Source: Porphyrobacter sp.
GTDB taxonomy: Bacteria > Pseudomonadota > Alphaproteobacteria > Sphingomonadales > Sphingomonadaceae
Direction: 5' to 3'
Length of the DNA: 64,000 bases
NCBI GenBank assembly: GCA_027533455.1
Contig: JAPZUC010000004.1
Span: forward strand, 62,001 to 126,000
Under the pieces are notes generated by a model, which saw only the letters and a program-made list of their open reading frames with translations, searched no databases and was not told the origin of the DNA. This document shows positions 46,825 to 55,402 of this stretch, one piece after another. The translations under genes and the position numbers were made by a program. Position 1 is the stretch's first letter. The number at the start of each line of letters is the position of its first letter.

Positions 46825-47124
46825 TCAGATCACCCAGTCCCAGCCGGTTTTGTTCGCAGTCGGCACGCCAAGATCGCGGCGCACCGTCGGGCCGAGCGCG
46901 CGCACCCGGTCCTTGATGTGGGCGGGGCGGACATGGCCGGCGGCGTCGATGGTGGCTTCAATCGCGTAAGGCACATTGACGCGGCGCGCCGCTTCCTCGC
47001 GGGCGAGGATTTCCTCGGCCTCGTCGCCAACGTCCACGGCATCATCGACGAACAGCGACCAGCCGGTGCCGTTCCACCATGTTACAGCGCCAGAGCGCAG
47101 GTCGTTGCCGGTGAGGATTTTCAT
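46825..47124 (-). CDS. DUF2849 domain-containing protein
   Basis: 99 residues from the ATG at 47124. SGAVTWWNGTGWSLFVDDAV and EEAARRVNVPYAIEA match DUF2849, a small protein family found beside cysI in alphaproteobacterial sulfate-reduction operons. Role unknown; acidic, soluble. The start overlaps the cobA stop by four bases. An in-frame extension runs through cobA and is rejected. Confidence 0.9.
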   Translation of the reverse strand: MKILTGNDLRSGAVTWWNGTGWSLFVDDAVDVGDEAEEILAREEAARRVNVPYAIEATIDAAGHVRPAHIKDRVRALGPTVRRDLGVPTANKTGWDWVI

Positions 47125-47879
47125 TGCGCACTCTCCTGTACGAGCGCGGCCACGGCAGCGTCTTCGCGCGCGGTCACTTCGCCGATCACGATCAACGCGG
47201 GGCTCTTGACCGCCCCGGCCTCGACCAATTGCGGCAGCCCTGCGAGCAAGCCGCGCAGTACCCGCATTTCGGGACGAGCGGCGTTCTCGATCACGGCGAC
47301 GGGCATGGAAGGGGCGAGGCCGTCGGCCATCAGCTTTTCGGCAATGGCAGCGGCTGTCGAGACGCCCATGTAGATCACCAGCGTCCGGCCCTTGCCGGCG
47401 AGGCCCGACCAGTCCTGTTCCGACAGGCCCTTGCACTGCCCGGCGACGAAACTGACGATGCTCGAGGCGTCGCGGTGGGTGAGGGCGATCTGGCTCGCGG
47501 CGGCCGCGCCATTGGCAGCGCTGATGCCGGGGACTACTTCGACCGGCACGCCAGCGGCGCGCGCGGTTTCGGCTTCCTCGCCGCCGCGCCCGAAGATGAA
47601 GGGATCACCGCCCTTGAGGCGGACCACGTCATGGCCCGCGAGCGCCTCATGCACCAGCAGGGCATTGATCTCGTCCTGCGGCATGGTGTGGCGGGCGCGC
47701 TGCTTGGCGACCGAGATCAGCCGCGCATCCGGGCGGGCAAGGTGGAGGATGTCGGGCCCGATCAGCCCGTCATGGACGATCACGCTCGCGCCTTCGATCA
47801 GGCGGGCGGCACGCAGGGTCAGAAGGTCCACCGGACCCGGCCCCGCGCCAACGAGATAGATGGTGCCTGTCTTACGCAT
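47121..47879 (-). CDS. cobA: uroporphyrinogen-III C-methyltransferase (sirohaem synthesis)
   Basis: 252 residues. SUMT, methylating uroporphyrinogen III at C2 and C7 to precorrin-2, which here should feed sirohaem for CysI. GTIYLVGAGPGPVDLLTLRA (about 5-24), VIVHDGLI, VRLKGGDPFIFGRGGEEAE (about 85-103), PGISAANGAAA and TLVIYMGV are the SUMT signatures. The CysG-type dehydrogenase/ferrochelatase half is absent, so a separate gene is needed. First gene of the operon. Confidence 0.94.
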   Translation of the reverse strand: MRKTGTIYLVGAGPGPVDLLTLRAARLIEGASVIVHDGLIGPDILHLARPDARLISVAKQRARHTMPQDEINALLVHEALAGHDVVRLKGGDPFIFGRGGEEAETARAAGVPVEVVPGISAANGAAAASQIALTHRDASSIVSFVAGQCKGLSEQDWSGLAGKGRTLVIYMGVSTAAAIAEKLMADGLAPSMPVAVIENAARPEMRVLRGLLAGLPQLVEAGAVKSPALIVIGEVTAREDAAVAALVQESAQ

Positions 47880-47945
47880 GAAAGCGAAATGGGCCAGCCG
47901 CGCAATCCGTTCCAGCGAGAATGGATTGACCCGTGCGAAGCCCAG

Positions 47946-48929
47946 CTATTGCGGGGGGTCGGCCCGGCGTTCTTCCAACGCCGCGATCACCCGGTCGAGC
48001 GCCTCGCTCTGCTTCAGGTGGATGTTGCGCTGGGGGTAGGGCAACTCCACACCGTGCTCCTTGAACAGCGCCCACAGGTGCTTGAACACATCGCTCTTCA
48101 CATTGCCGACGCCTTCCTCGGGATCGTTGATCCAGCAATGGATGGTGAAGTTCACGGCATTGTCGCCGAAGCCGTTCCACCACACGGTGGGCGGCGGTGT
48201 GGCCAGCACGCGGCGCGCCTTGCCAGCCGCCTCCAGCATCAGCTTTTCGGCGAGCGCCATGTCGGCATCGTAGCTCACCCCCACCGGAACCTGCACCCGC
48301 ACATTGCGCGAGGAGTAGGACCAGTTCTCGACCTGGTTGATCATCAGGTTTTCGTTGGGGATCAGATATTCGCACTCGTCGCGGGTGGTGACGGAGACGG
48401 CGCGGATGCCGATCTTCCTGATCTGGCCGAAGGTCTGCTGCCCGGTCTGGTCGCTGACCGCGATCACGTCGCCCGGCTTGATCGACTTGTCCATCAGCAG
48501 GATGATGCCGGAAATGAGGTTGCCGAAGGTCTTTTGCAGGCCGAAGCCGATCGCAAGGCCGAAGGCGCCGGAGAACACGGTCAGCGCGGTCAGATCGACG
48601 CCGATCAGGTCGACCCCGACAAGAAAGGTCACCACCCAGATCACGATCGTCGCTAGCTTCTCGGCAAGGACACGCTGGGTGCCGTCGAGCCGGGTCGCGC
48701 GCCGCAGGGCGCTGCGGGTCAGCCGGGTGGCGATCATTGCGATAGCCAGCACCAGCACGATGGCGGCGATGGTGAACAGCACATCGAATGCCGACACGCG
48801 CCACTGTCCGACTTCGAATGCGAGCTGGTCGAGCCGGTCGGCGATACCGCCGATGGTTTGCGAGCGCTCGCTCAGCCCCTCGCGCAGAGTGTCCGCCCCG
48901 CTGACGGTCTCGGGCGACGGGGTCGCCAT
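47946..48929 (-). CDS. mechanosensitive channel, MscS family
   Basis: 327 residues. Three N-terminal hydrophobic helices (about 45-145), the third containing the Gly/Ala-rich pore-like FSGAFGLAIGFGLQKTFGNLISGIILLMD (in segments, about 133-162), followed by the cytoplasmic beta domain KPGDVIAVSDQTGQQTFGQIRKIGIRAVSVTTRD and a vestibule domain. Gates under membrane tension to release solutes on osmotic downshock. It overlaps metC by one base. Confidence 0.92.
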   Translation of the reverse strand: MATPSPETVSGADTLREGLSERSQTIGGIADRLDQLAFEVGQWRVSAFDVLFTIAAIVLVLAIAMIATRLTRSALRRATRLDGTQRVLAEKLATIVIWVVTFLVGVDLIGVDLTALTVFSGAFGLAIGFGLQKTFGNLISGIILLMDKSIKPGDVIAVSDQTGQQTFGQIRKIGIRAVSVTTRDECEYLIPNENLMINQVENWSYSSRNVRVQVPVGVSYDADMALAEKLMLEAAGKARRVLATPPPTVWWNGFGDNAVNFTIHCWINDPEEGVGNVKSDVFKHLWALFKEHGVELPYPQRNIHLKQSEALDRVIAALEERRADPPQ

Positions 48930-50119
48930 CAGACCAGCGCCAGCCCTTGCGCGAGGTCGGCGATCAGGTCGTCGGCATCCTCGAGCCCGATGGAGAGCCG
49001 CAGCGCGGGCCGGCCGGCGCAGGGGCAGGGCATCACGGATCGATAGGTCTGCGGGGTGATGGTCAGCGCGAGGCTTTCAAAGCCGCCCCAGCTATAGCCG
49101 TTGCCGAACAGGCGCAGCGCATCGGACACGCGGGCCGAGGCCGCAGGATCGTCGCTGGCCAGCACGAAGGAGAACAATCCGCACCCGCCGGTGAAGTCGC
49201 GTTTCCACAGGGCATGGCCGGGGTCCGAGGGGAGCAGCGGGCAGAACACCTGCGCGACCTGCGGCTGGGCCTCGAGCCACGTCGCAATTTTCAGGGCCGA
49301 GCGCGTCTGCGCCTCCAGCCGCACGCCCATCGTCCTCAGCCCGCGGGCTGCCAAGGCGGCATCGTCGGGGGAGACCACCTGACCCAACTCGTGGCTGACC
49401 CGCCGCAGCGCGGTGTACCAGCGCTTGCCCGCACTCGCGCTGCCCATCATCAGATCGGAATGGCCGCCGACGTGCTTAGAAAGGCTCATCATCACGATGT
49501 CGCAGCCGTGTTCCAGCGCGGCGAAGCCGAGCGGGCTGGCCCAGGTGTTGTCGAGCATCACCAGCACGCCGTGATCGCGGGCGATGCCGGCCAGCTGCGG
49601 CACATCGGTCATCTCGAAGGTGAGGCTTCCCGGAGCCTCCAGCCACACCGCCTTCGCACCCTCGGTGACGAGCTTGCGATAGGACTCCACATCGCGCGGG
49701 TCGAAGAACGTCGTCTCCACCCCCAGCCGCGTCAGCAGGCCGGTCGCCATGCTGCGGGTGGGATCATAGGCATTGTCGCTCATCAACAGCCGGTCGCCCG
49801 GCTTCAGCACCGCGAGCAAACAGCCCGCAATCGCGGCCACACCGCTGGGGAAGAGCACCGTGCCATAGGCTCCGACTTCGAGGGTGGTGAGCGCGTCTGC
49901 TAGCGCCCACTGGGTCGGTGCGCCGCGCCTGCCATAGAAGAACTGCCCGTCGGCATTGTTGGTGCCCGCCGCCTGCCGCTCCGCGTCGGTCTCATAGAGA
50001 TGGGTCGAGGCGCGCCACACGGGCGGATTGACCACTGGCCCGGTCCATTCGGGCCGCCGACCACCGCGCACGAGCCGGGTGGCGGGTTTCAGATCCTTGT
50101 CGTCTCCGCCGCCGCTCAC
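48929..50119 (-). CDS. metC: cystathionine beta-lyase
   Basis: 396 residues. A Cys/Met-metabolism PLP enzyme. N-terminal PATRLVRGGRRPEWTGPVVNPPVWRAST, YGRRGAPTQWALADAL, VLFPSGVAAIAGCLLAVLKPGD, DNTWASPLGF and the PLP-Lys in MMSLSKHVGGHSDLMMG (Lys about 209). The overall pattern matches the alphaproteobacterial MetC group; other trans-sulfuration activities cannot be excluded. It starts with GTG at 50119, overlapping the sulfurtransferase stop. Confidence 0.9.
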   Translation of the reverse strand: MSGGGDDKDLKPATRLVRGGRRPEWTGPVVNPPVWRASTHLYETDAERQAAGTNNADGQFFYGRRGAPTQWALADALTTLEVGAYGTVLFPSGVAAIAGCLLAVLKPGDRLLMSDNAYDPTRSMATGLLTRLGVETTFFDPRDVESYRKLVTEGAKAVWLEAPGSLTFEMTDVPQLAGIARDHGVLVMLDNTWASPLGFAALEHGCDIVMMSLSKHVGGHSDLMMGSASAGKRWYTALRRVSHELGQVVSPDDAALAARGLRTMGVRLEAQTRSALKIATWLEAQPQVAQVFCPLLPSDPGHALWKRDFTGGCGLFSFVLASDDPAASARVSDALRLFGNGYSWGGFESLALTITPQTYRSVMPCPCAGRPALRLSIGLEDADDLIADLAQGLALV

Positions 50120-50973
50120 GCCTCAGGCCCTTGCTGTTTGGGCGTCTCCGGGTCGGCGCTCCATTCGCTCCAGCTGCCATCATAGAGCGCGGCGCTGTCC
50201 ACGCCGACGAGGTGCAACGCGAATAGCAGCACGCTCGCCGTCACCCCGCTGCCGCAGGTGGCGGTGAGCGGCTGCGACAGATCGACCCCGGCCCCCTCGA
50301 ACGCGGCGCGCAGTTCGGCGGGCGTCTTGTAGGTGCCATCGGCGTTCAGGACGGCGGTGAAGGGCAGGTTGAGCGAACCCGGGATCCGCCCGTTCTGCCC
50401 ACCATGCACCGGATCGATGCCGGTGCCATAGACGCGGTCGGCCCCGCGCGCGTCGAGCACCTGCTCCGCGCGGCTTTCAAGGTTGGCGAGCATGTCCGCC
50501 TTGCTCCGCACCCGGACAGGCGCGGTGAAGCTGGCGGGGACGGTGGAGGCGATGTCGGCTGTGGCGCTCTCCAGCGGACGGCCCTCGTCGCGCCACTTGG
50601 CCAGCCCGCCATCGATGATCGCGACATTGCCGCGCCCGCTTGCCGTCAGCACGAACCACGCGCGAGCTGCAGTCCGGATCGCGCTGTCATCATAGATCAC
50701 GATGGCGTCATCCGCCCCGACGCCGAGCCCCGCCAGCCGCTCTGCGATCTGTGCAGGTGTGGGGAAAGCGTAGGGGACGGGCGAGCCCGCATCATAGAGG
50801 CTCGCAAGGCCCATAAACCGCGCGCCGGGGATGTGTGCGGCGGCGAATTCGGCCTGCGGATCGCGCCCGGCCGCGGGCAGGTGGTACGAGGCGTCGAGAA
50901 CGACAAGGCCGGGGCTGCCGAGATTTGCGGCGAGCCATTGGGCAGAGACGAGCGAGGCGGGAAGCGTGGTCAT
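50116..50973 (-). CDS. thiosulfate/3-mercaptopyruvate sulfurtransferase
   Basis: 285 residues, two rhodanese domains. The inactive N-terminal domain has VVLDASYHLPAAGRDPQAEF and HIPGA; the active one has LDARGADRVYGTGIDPVHGGQNGRIPGSLNLP and the catalytic loop CGSGVTA (about 235-241), whose CG[ST]G[VS]T pattern favours 3-mercaptopyruvate over thiosulfate. ATG at 50973. Head of a three-gene unit with metC and mscS. The substrate is inferred. Confidence 0.9.
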   Translation of the reverse strand: MTTLPASLVSAQWLAANLGSPGLVVLDASYHLPAAGRDPQAEFAAAHIPGARFMGLASLYDAGSPVPYAFPTPAQIAERLAGLGVGADDAIVIYDDSAIRTAARAWFVLTASGRGNVAIIDGGLAKWRDEGRPLESATADIASTVPASFTAPVRVRSKADMLANLESRAEQVLDARGADRVYGTGIDPVHGGQNGRIPGSLNLPFTAVLNADGTYKTPAELRAAFEGAGVDLSQPLTATCGSGVTASVLLFALHLVGVDSAALYDGSWSEWSADPETPKQQGPEA

Positions 50974-50983
50974 GCCCGCAACT

Positions 50984-52144
50984 CTAGCGCGCGCTGTGGC
51001 TTGCTGCAAAGCCTGCCGCGTCAGGCAGCGGCGGAACCCGGTGGCAGCGCGACTGCTTGCGCCACCAGCCCTGCGATCCCGCCGGCGGCGTACCCAGTGA
51101 AATCGGATACAAGCGGCCCGAAGTGCCGCTCGGGGTGCCTCCCAAAGTGCTCGGCGTGCCGATCACGAAGCGCTGGACCAACGGAGGCAGGCCTTCGGCA
51201 TCGAGGGTCACATGGACGAGTGGGATGAACAACGGGGTTTGCCCCTGCCGCAAAGGGGTGATGGCCGAAAGCGGGATCTGCACGGTGCCGCTAACGCTGC
51301 GCGCCTGATGCGGGCCGACCCGTTCAACATCTGCGAGGTCCTGCGCTGTGCCTGCTGAGGGCTGGGCACCCCCGCTCGCTCGCGCACAGGCCAGTTGCGC
51401 CGCGACACGCACATCATTCACGGCGCGGGCCGAACGGTTGGCGATGACGAGCCGGTATTCCAGCGTGAACATCATCAGGCTGCGGGTCGCCCCGGTGATC
51501 TCGAGCGTCAGGTCGAGGCGCGGGGGCTCGCTGGCTGTCGGGTCACCGGCGGGGCTGCCTGCCGCATGTTCGGCGAGGCGCAGCGCCTTGGGCTTGCGGC
51601 GGCGACGAAGCAGTAGGCCCGCACCGGGGAGCCCCAGCGCACCCATCCCGCCGCTGATGGCGACCAGCTGCCATGTCGGCATGGCGACGATCGTGTCGGT
51701 GAATTCACCCTCCGGCGCGGCCAGCGTCGGCAGCGTTACCGGAGCGCCGCTGGGCACGGCTATGGGCGCACCACTTTGATCGGGAAGCGGGGCAGGGGCG
51801 ATGGTGGCCGTAGGGGCGGGGGCTGTCCCTGTTGTCGGCGCCGCTGCCGGAGCCCGCGCGGGCGCGGTGCGGACGGTGGCGGGAAGGCGCAGCGGCGGTT
51901 GGCTGGTGCCGGGCGAAGGCAGCGGCTGGATTTCTGGCGTCGCCGTCGCTTCCGGCACGGCACGCGGGGGAATGATTACGCCCGCACGCTCGTCAGCGGG
52001 CCCTGCTGGCGCGGGCGTCGGCGTGGGGCTTGCCGGCGGCAGATCGAAAGTCTGCTGCGCGGCGAGCGATGCAGCGGGCGTCAGCCACACGGCGGTGGCG
52101 GCTGCAATCGCGGCAAGGGCAGGGCGAGGGGGCAGGCGGGTCAT
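50984..52144 (-). CDS. hypothetical proline-rich single-pass membrane protein
   Basis: 386 residues from the ATG at 52144. Signal-peptide-like start ([21 protein letters not shown]), a long Pro/Ala/Thr-rich region (about 30-145), one membrane helix ([23 protein letters not shown], about 160-183) followed by RRRRK, and a cytoplasmic beta-rich domain ([39 protein letters not shown], about 212-250). A longer in-frame start exists at 52294. No family recognised. Confidence 0.65.
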   Translation of the reverse strand: MTRLPPRPALAAIAAATAVWLTPAASLAAQQTFDLPPASPTPTPAPAGPADERAGVIIPPRAVPEATATPEIQPLPSPGTSQPPLRLPATVRTAPARAPAAAPTTGTAPAPTATIAPAPLPDQSGAPIAVPSGAPVTLPTLAAPEGEFTDTIVAMPTWQLVAISGGMGALGLPGAGLLLRRRRKPKALRLAEHAAGSPAGDPTASEPPRLDLTLEITGATRSLMMFTLEYRLVIANRSARAVNDVRVAAQLACARASGGAQPSAGTAQDLADVERVGPHQARSVSGTVQIPLSAITPLRQGQTPLFIPLVHVTLDAEGLPPLVQRFVIGTPSTLGGTPSGTSGRLYPISLGTPPAGSQGWWRKQSRCHRVPPLPDAAGFAASHSAR

Positions 52145-52303
52145 GTTGCGAAAAGGGCTCTGGTGAATGGGGGCGAGGAAGTCCTGTGCCGGATCACGCG
52201 TGAACCGGCCCTGTCTTTCCTCGGGGCACCCCATAGAAAGGCAAGGGGTCACCCGTCCAGTTCCGGCCTTGCGCGGCGCGGCGGATCGGGGCAACAGCGC
52301 GGC

Positions 52304-52771
52304 ATGGAAAGCACACCACCCTCTTCTAAGCCCCAGTTTCTGGGCAAGGACACCCCGCTACCGACCTCGCCCGAAGAGGCGGTGCTCGACTATGTCCCCA
52401 ATCCGCGCCCGGGCCTCACCTATATGGTGCGGTTCGTCTCGCCGGAATTCACCTCGCTGTGCCCGGTGACCAACCAGCCCGATTTCGCGCATCTGGTGAT
52501 CGACTATGTTCCGGGCGAGACGATTGTCGAGAGTAAGAGCCTCAAGCTGTTTCTCGGGTCTTTCCGCAATCACAACGGCTTTCACGAGGATGTGACCGTG
52601 GGGATCGGCGTGCGCCTGTTCGAGGAAATGCGCCCGCAATGGCTGCGGATCGGCGGATACTGGTATCCGCGCGGTGGCATCCCGATCGACGTGTTCTGGC
52701 AGAGCGGCGCGCCGCCTCAGGATCTGTGGCTGCCCGATCAGGGCGTGCCCTCCTATCGCGGCCGCGGGTGA
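52304..52771 (+). CDS. queF: NADPH-dependent 7-cyano-7-deazaguanine reductase QueF (type I)
   Basis: 155 residues, the unimodular form. Reduces preQ0 to preQ1 in queuosine synthesis. The catalytic Cys and Asp lie in [14 protein letters not shown] (Cys about 55, Asp about 62); the QueF motif is [15 protein letters not shown] (about 77-91), followed by FHEDV. The ATG at 52304 is chosen; an extended in-frame region upstream runs antisense to the membrane protein gene and is not real. Convergent with the GGDEF-EAL gene. Confidence 0.95.
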   Translation: MESTPPSSKPQFLGKDTPLPTSPEEAVLDYVPNPRPGLTYMVRFVSPEFTSLCPVTNQPDFAHLVIDYVPGETIVESKSLKLFLGSFRNHNGFHEDVTVGIGVRLFEEMRPQWLRIGGYWYPRGGIPIDVFWQSGAPPQDLWLPDQGVPSYRGRG

Positions 52772-52869
52772 GGCTCACTGGCGTCCAGACCCTGCCTTGA
52801 TCGCAGTTAGCCCTCCGTCAGATCCCGTTTGACCCCCTCCAGCCTGCCGTTTCTGCATCGCAGACTGCC

Positions 52870-52885
52870 CGTTTCACGTGAAACA
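52870..52885. promoter_or_regulatory. parS-like ParB-binding site between queF and the GGDEF-EAL gene
   Basis: CGTTTCACGTGAAACA contains the perfect 14-bp parS core GTTTCACGTGAAAC and matches the 16-bp consensus at 15 positions. It sits in a convergent intergenic region, itself flanked by the inverted repeat ACTGCCCG/CGGGCAGT (52864-52871 and 52900-52907 approximately). Confidence 0.82.
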
Positions 52886-52914
52886 CCGGGTCGGCGGTGG
52901 CCGGGCAGTGGCTG

Positions 52915-55155
52915 TCAGATGGGCATGCTCAGTTCCAGCTGATGGAATTTGGGAATGGTCTTGTTGGACTCGCGCCATTTGGCGAGCGGGAAGGCCCCGG
53001 CGCCCAGCGCAGCGAGCGGAATGCCCGCTTCAGCCAGCGAATAGGGCGACACGCGGTGCCGGGTCATGAACCCGCCGCTGCCGTCGGAGGTCAGCGCGGT
53101 TTCGAAATTGAGACCCTGACTGTTCTCGGTCGCATTGACGACCTTGCTGACGACCAGTTGCCCATGGCCGAGATCGAGCACCACGTCGGTCCCGACCGGC
53201 ACTCCCGCAAGGCCGGTGATGCGCGCCCCCGTCTTGGACAGGTTGCGCAGGATGACGTCGTAGTAGTGATCTTCGTGGATCAGTCCAACCTTGCGGAAGC
53301 TGGAGATGCGTTCCGCGCGGTGGCGCGGCGGGCCGCTGGGGCGGAACATCGCGTTGCCATTGGCAAACTGTTCGAGCACTTCTTCCTGCGTGATCGGCCG
53401 CGAGAAGATGTAGCCCTGCACCAGATCGGCGCCGCGTTCCTTGACTAGCTTGAGCTCGTCCATCGCCTCGACCCCCTCGGCGACGGTTTCCATCCCCAGC
53501 GCCTTGGCCAGCGCGACTATCGCTGTGATGATCGCCGGGTTTATGTCGCCGTTCTCGGTGCAACCGCGCACGAAGCTCTGGTCTATCTTTATCTTGTTGA
53601 AATGGATGTGTTTCAGGTATCCTAACGAGGAATAACCGGTGCCGAAATCATCAAGCGAGAGACGCACCCCGAGCTTCTTGAGATCCCGGAAAATCGCGTC
53701 CACCGTTTCCAGATCGCCTACGAAAACGCTTTCGGTAATCTCGAGCTCGAGCCGACCAGGCGGCAGGCCAGAGGCCTGAAGCGCCGCCGCCACTGCCTTG
53801 CGGTAACCCGCACGGATAAACTGCTTGGCCGATACGTTGACCGCCACGCGGATCGTCTCAGGCCAGGCCAGCGCATCTTTGCAAGCCTGCTTCAAGGCCA
53901 TCTCGCCGATGCGGATGATGAGGTCGTCGTTCTCGGCGACAGGGATGAACTGGGAGGGTGAGATGTCGCCCTCTTCGCTGTCGTGCCAGCGCAGCAATGC
54001 CTCGAAGCATTTGACTTCATTGGTGACCGGATCGACCAGCGGCTGGTAAGCGAGCTTCAATTCGCCCTTGTCAACGGCATCGCGCAACCGGTCGCCCAGT
54101 TCGGCTGTGCGCGATGCGGCATCGCGCAACTCGCTGGTATAGAAGCAGAACGTGCCGCCGTGGGTTTCCTTGGCGGAATACAGCGCCATGTCTGCAGCGC
54201 CGGTCAGTTCGCCCGTCTCCAGCCCGTCATAGGGCGCGATCGCGATCCCCACCGAGGTGCCGATGATCGCACGCCGTCCGTTGATCAGGTAGGGCTGCGA
54301 GACCGACTGGACGATGCGGTTGGCAAGCTCGCCGAGTGTGCCGCGATCATCCATGTCGGGCAGCAGCACCTGGAACTCGTCCCCGCCAAGGCGTCCGACT
54401 TCGCCATGGCTGCCCACAATCGACGTCAGTCGCTCGGCGACCTGCTTGAGCAACTCGTCGCCCGCGGGGTGTCCCATTGTGTCATTGATCTGCTTGAAGC
54501 GGTCGAGATCAAGCATCATCAGCGCGCAGCTGCGCCGGCTGACGCGGAATGCGGCGAGCATGGCCGAGAGGCGCTTGTTCAGCTTGCGGCGGTTGGCCAG
54601 CCCGGTCAGCTCGTCAACCTGCGATTGGCGCGCGACCTGAGTCTCATAGGCATATTGCGCGGAGATATCGACTGCACTGCCGCGATAGCCCTTGAATTCG
54701 CCATCGCCGTCAAGCAGCGGCCGCCCGTTCAGGCGCCACCAGCGGGTGTTGCCGCGGCTGGTGGCGACCGCAACGATCTGCTCCTCGAGCTTGGAGCGCG
54801 CCTTGAGCTTGAAGGCGAGGCTGCGCTGGGTGGCGGCGCCGTGCTCTTCTTCGATGTCCTTAAACACGTCCGTCAGCGGCTTGCCGATCAGCGCATCGTC
54901 ATCATTTCCGATGTCGGCAAGAGCGCGCTGCGAGAGGAAGGCGAGATTGCCTTCTGCATCGGTCGCCCAGAACATGCCGATGCCGAGCTCCTCGACCTCG
55001 CCCAGCACAACGCTGCGGTCGGGTGAAACCCCTCGCGTCGCATCACCCCCCGCGGTTGCGGAGTTTCGCGCTTCTCGAAGTGCCTTGCGAAAGCCTAGCG
55101 GCATACCTCGTCCTTGCCTGGAGCGCTCGGCTGAGACGCTTCCCTGAGCCGCCAT
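52915..55155 (-). CDS. c-di-GMP signalling protein, PAS-GGDEF-EAL-PilZ
   Basis: 746 residues. A PAS-like sensor (about 52-175; FWATDAEGNLAFLS and YRGSAVDIS), a GGDEF domain with intact GRLGGDEFQV (about 260-269), an EAL domain with CFEALLRWH, ELEITESVF, DDFGTGYSSLGYLK, IDQSFV, AEGVE and QGYIFSRP, and a C-terminal PilZ-like domain with NLSKTGARI. The EAL catalytic set looks complete, so phosphodiesterase activity is likely; the GGDEF domain lacks the RxxD inhibitory site. No membrane helix. It is divergent from the propionyl-CoA synthase gene. Confidence 0.92.
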   Translation of the reverse strand: MAAQGSVSAERSRQGRGMPLGFRKALREARNSATAGGDATRGVSPDRSVVLGEVEELGIGMFWATDAEGNLAFLSQRALADIGNDDDALIGKPLTDVFKDIEEEHGAATQRSLAFKLKARSKLEEQIVAVATSRGNTRWWRLNGRPLLDGDGEFKGYRGSAVDISAQYAYETQVARQSQVDELTGLANRRKLNKRLSAMLAAFRVSRRSCALMMLDLDRFKQINDTMGHPAGDELLKQVAERLTSIVGSHGEVGRLGGDEFQVLLPDMDDRGTLGELANRIVQSVSQPYLINGRRAIIGTSVGIAIAPYDGLETGELTGAADMALYSAKETHGGTFCFYTSELRDAASRTAELGDRLRDAVDKGELKLAYQPLVDPVTNEVKCFEALLRWHDSEEGDISPSQFIPVAENDDLIIRIGEMALKQACKDALAWPETIRVAVNVSAKQFIRAGYRKAVAAALQASGLPPGRLELEITESVFVGDLETVDAIFRDLKKLGVRLSLDDFGTGYSSLGYLKHIHFNKIKIDQSFVRGCTENGDINPAIITAIVALAKALGMETVAEGVEAMDELKLVKERGADLVQGYIFSRPITQEEVLEQFANGNAMFRPSGPPRHRAERISSFRKVGLIHEDHYYDVILRNLSKTGARITGLAGVPVGTDVVLDLGHGQLVVSKVVNATENSQGLNFETALTSDGSGGFMTRHRVSPYSLAEAGIPLAALGAGAFPLAKWRESNKTIPKFHQLELSMPI

Positions 55156-55315
55156 AAGCGCAACCTTCTTGCAAAAGCGTTACCCGTCATTTCTCGTCCC
55201 CATTGCGGCGGATGGAGGCGCGGGCGCGGCAAATCGTCCGGAACTGATTGTGAGCAACTGCGTTATGGGAGTGGAGAGTCCTCGTGGCATTTTCTTACCC
55301 ATGAAGGTTGCCCCA

Positions 55316-55321
55316 TATAAT
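55316..55321 (+). promoter_or_regulatory. candidate -10 element for the pcs-mcr unit
   Basis: Exact TATAAT at 55316-55321, with a weak -35 TTCTTA at 55292-55297 (18-base spacer). Transcription would start near 55328, giving a leader of about 75 bases. Inferred from sequence only. Confidence 0.4.
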
Positions 55322-55364
55322 TTTGATGCATAATCGCCGGCGTTCGGGATCACGCCCTTGCGAG

Positions 55365-55388
55365 TTTTGCGAGAATGTTCTGCGAAAA
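55365..55388. promoter_or_regulatory. interrupted dyad in the pcs leader (possible operator)
   Basis: TTTT-GCG-AGAA-TG-TTCT-GCG-AAAA: outer and inner arms are inverted repeats with matching GCG spacers. It lies between the candidate promoter and the start of Pcs homology, where a repressor could act. Confidence 0.35.
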
Positions 55389-55402
55389 CGGGGGATGGTG
55401 TC

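Noticed and set aside
45183-46916. Plus-strand open frame of 577 codons
   Set aside because: Antisense to cysI, which has its full set of sirohaem and cluster ligands.
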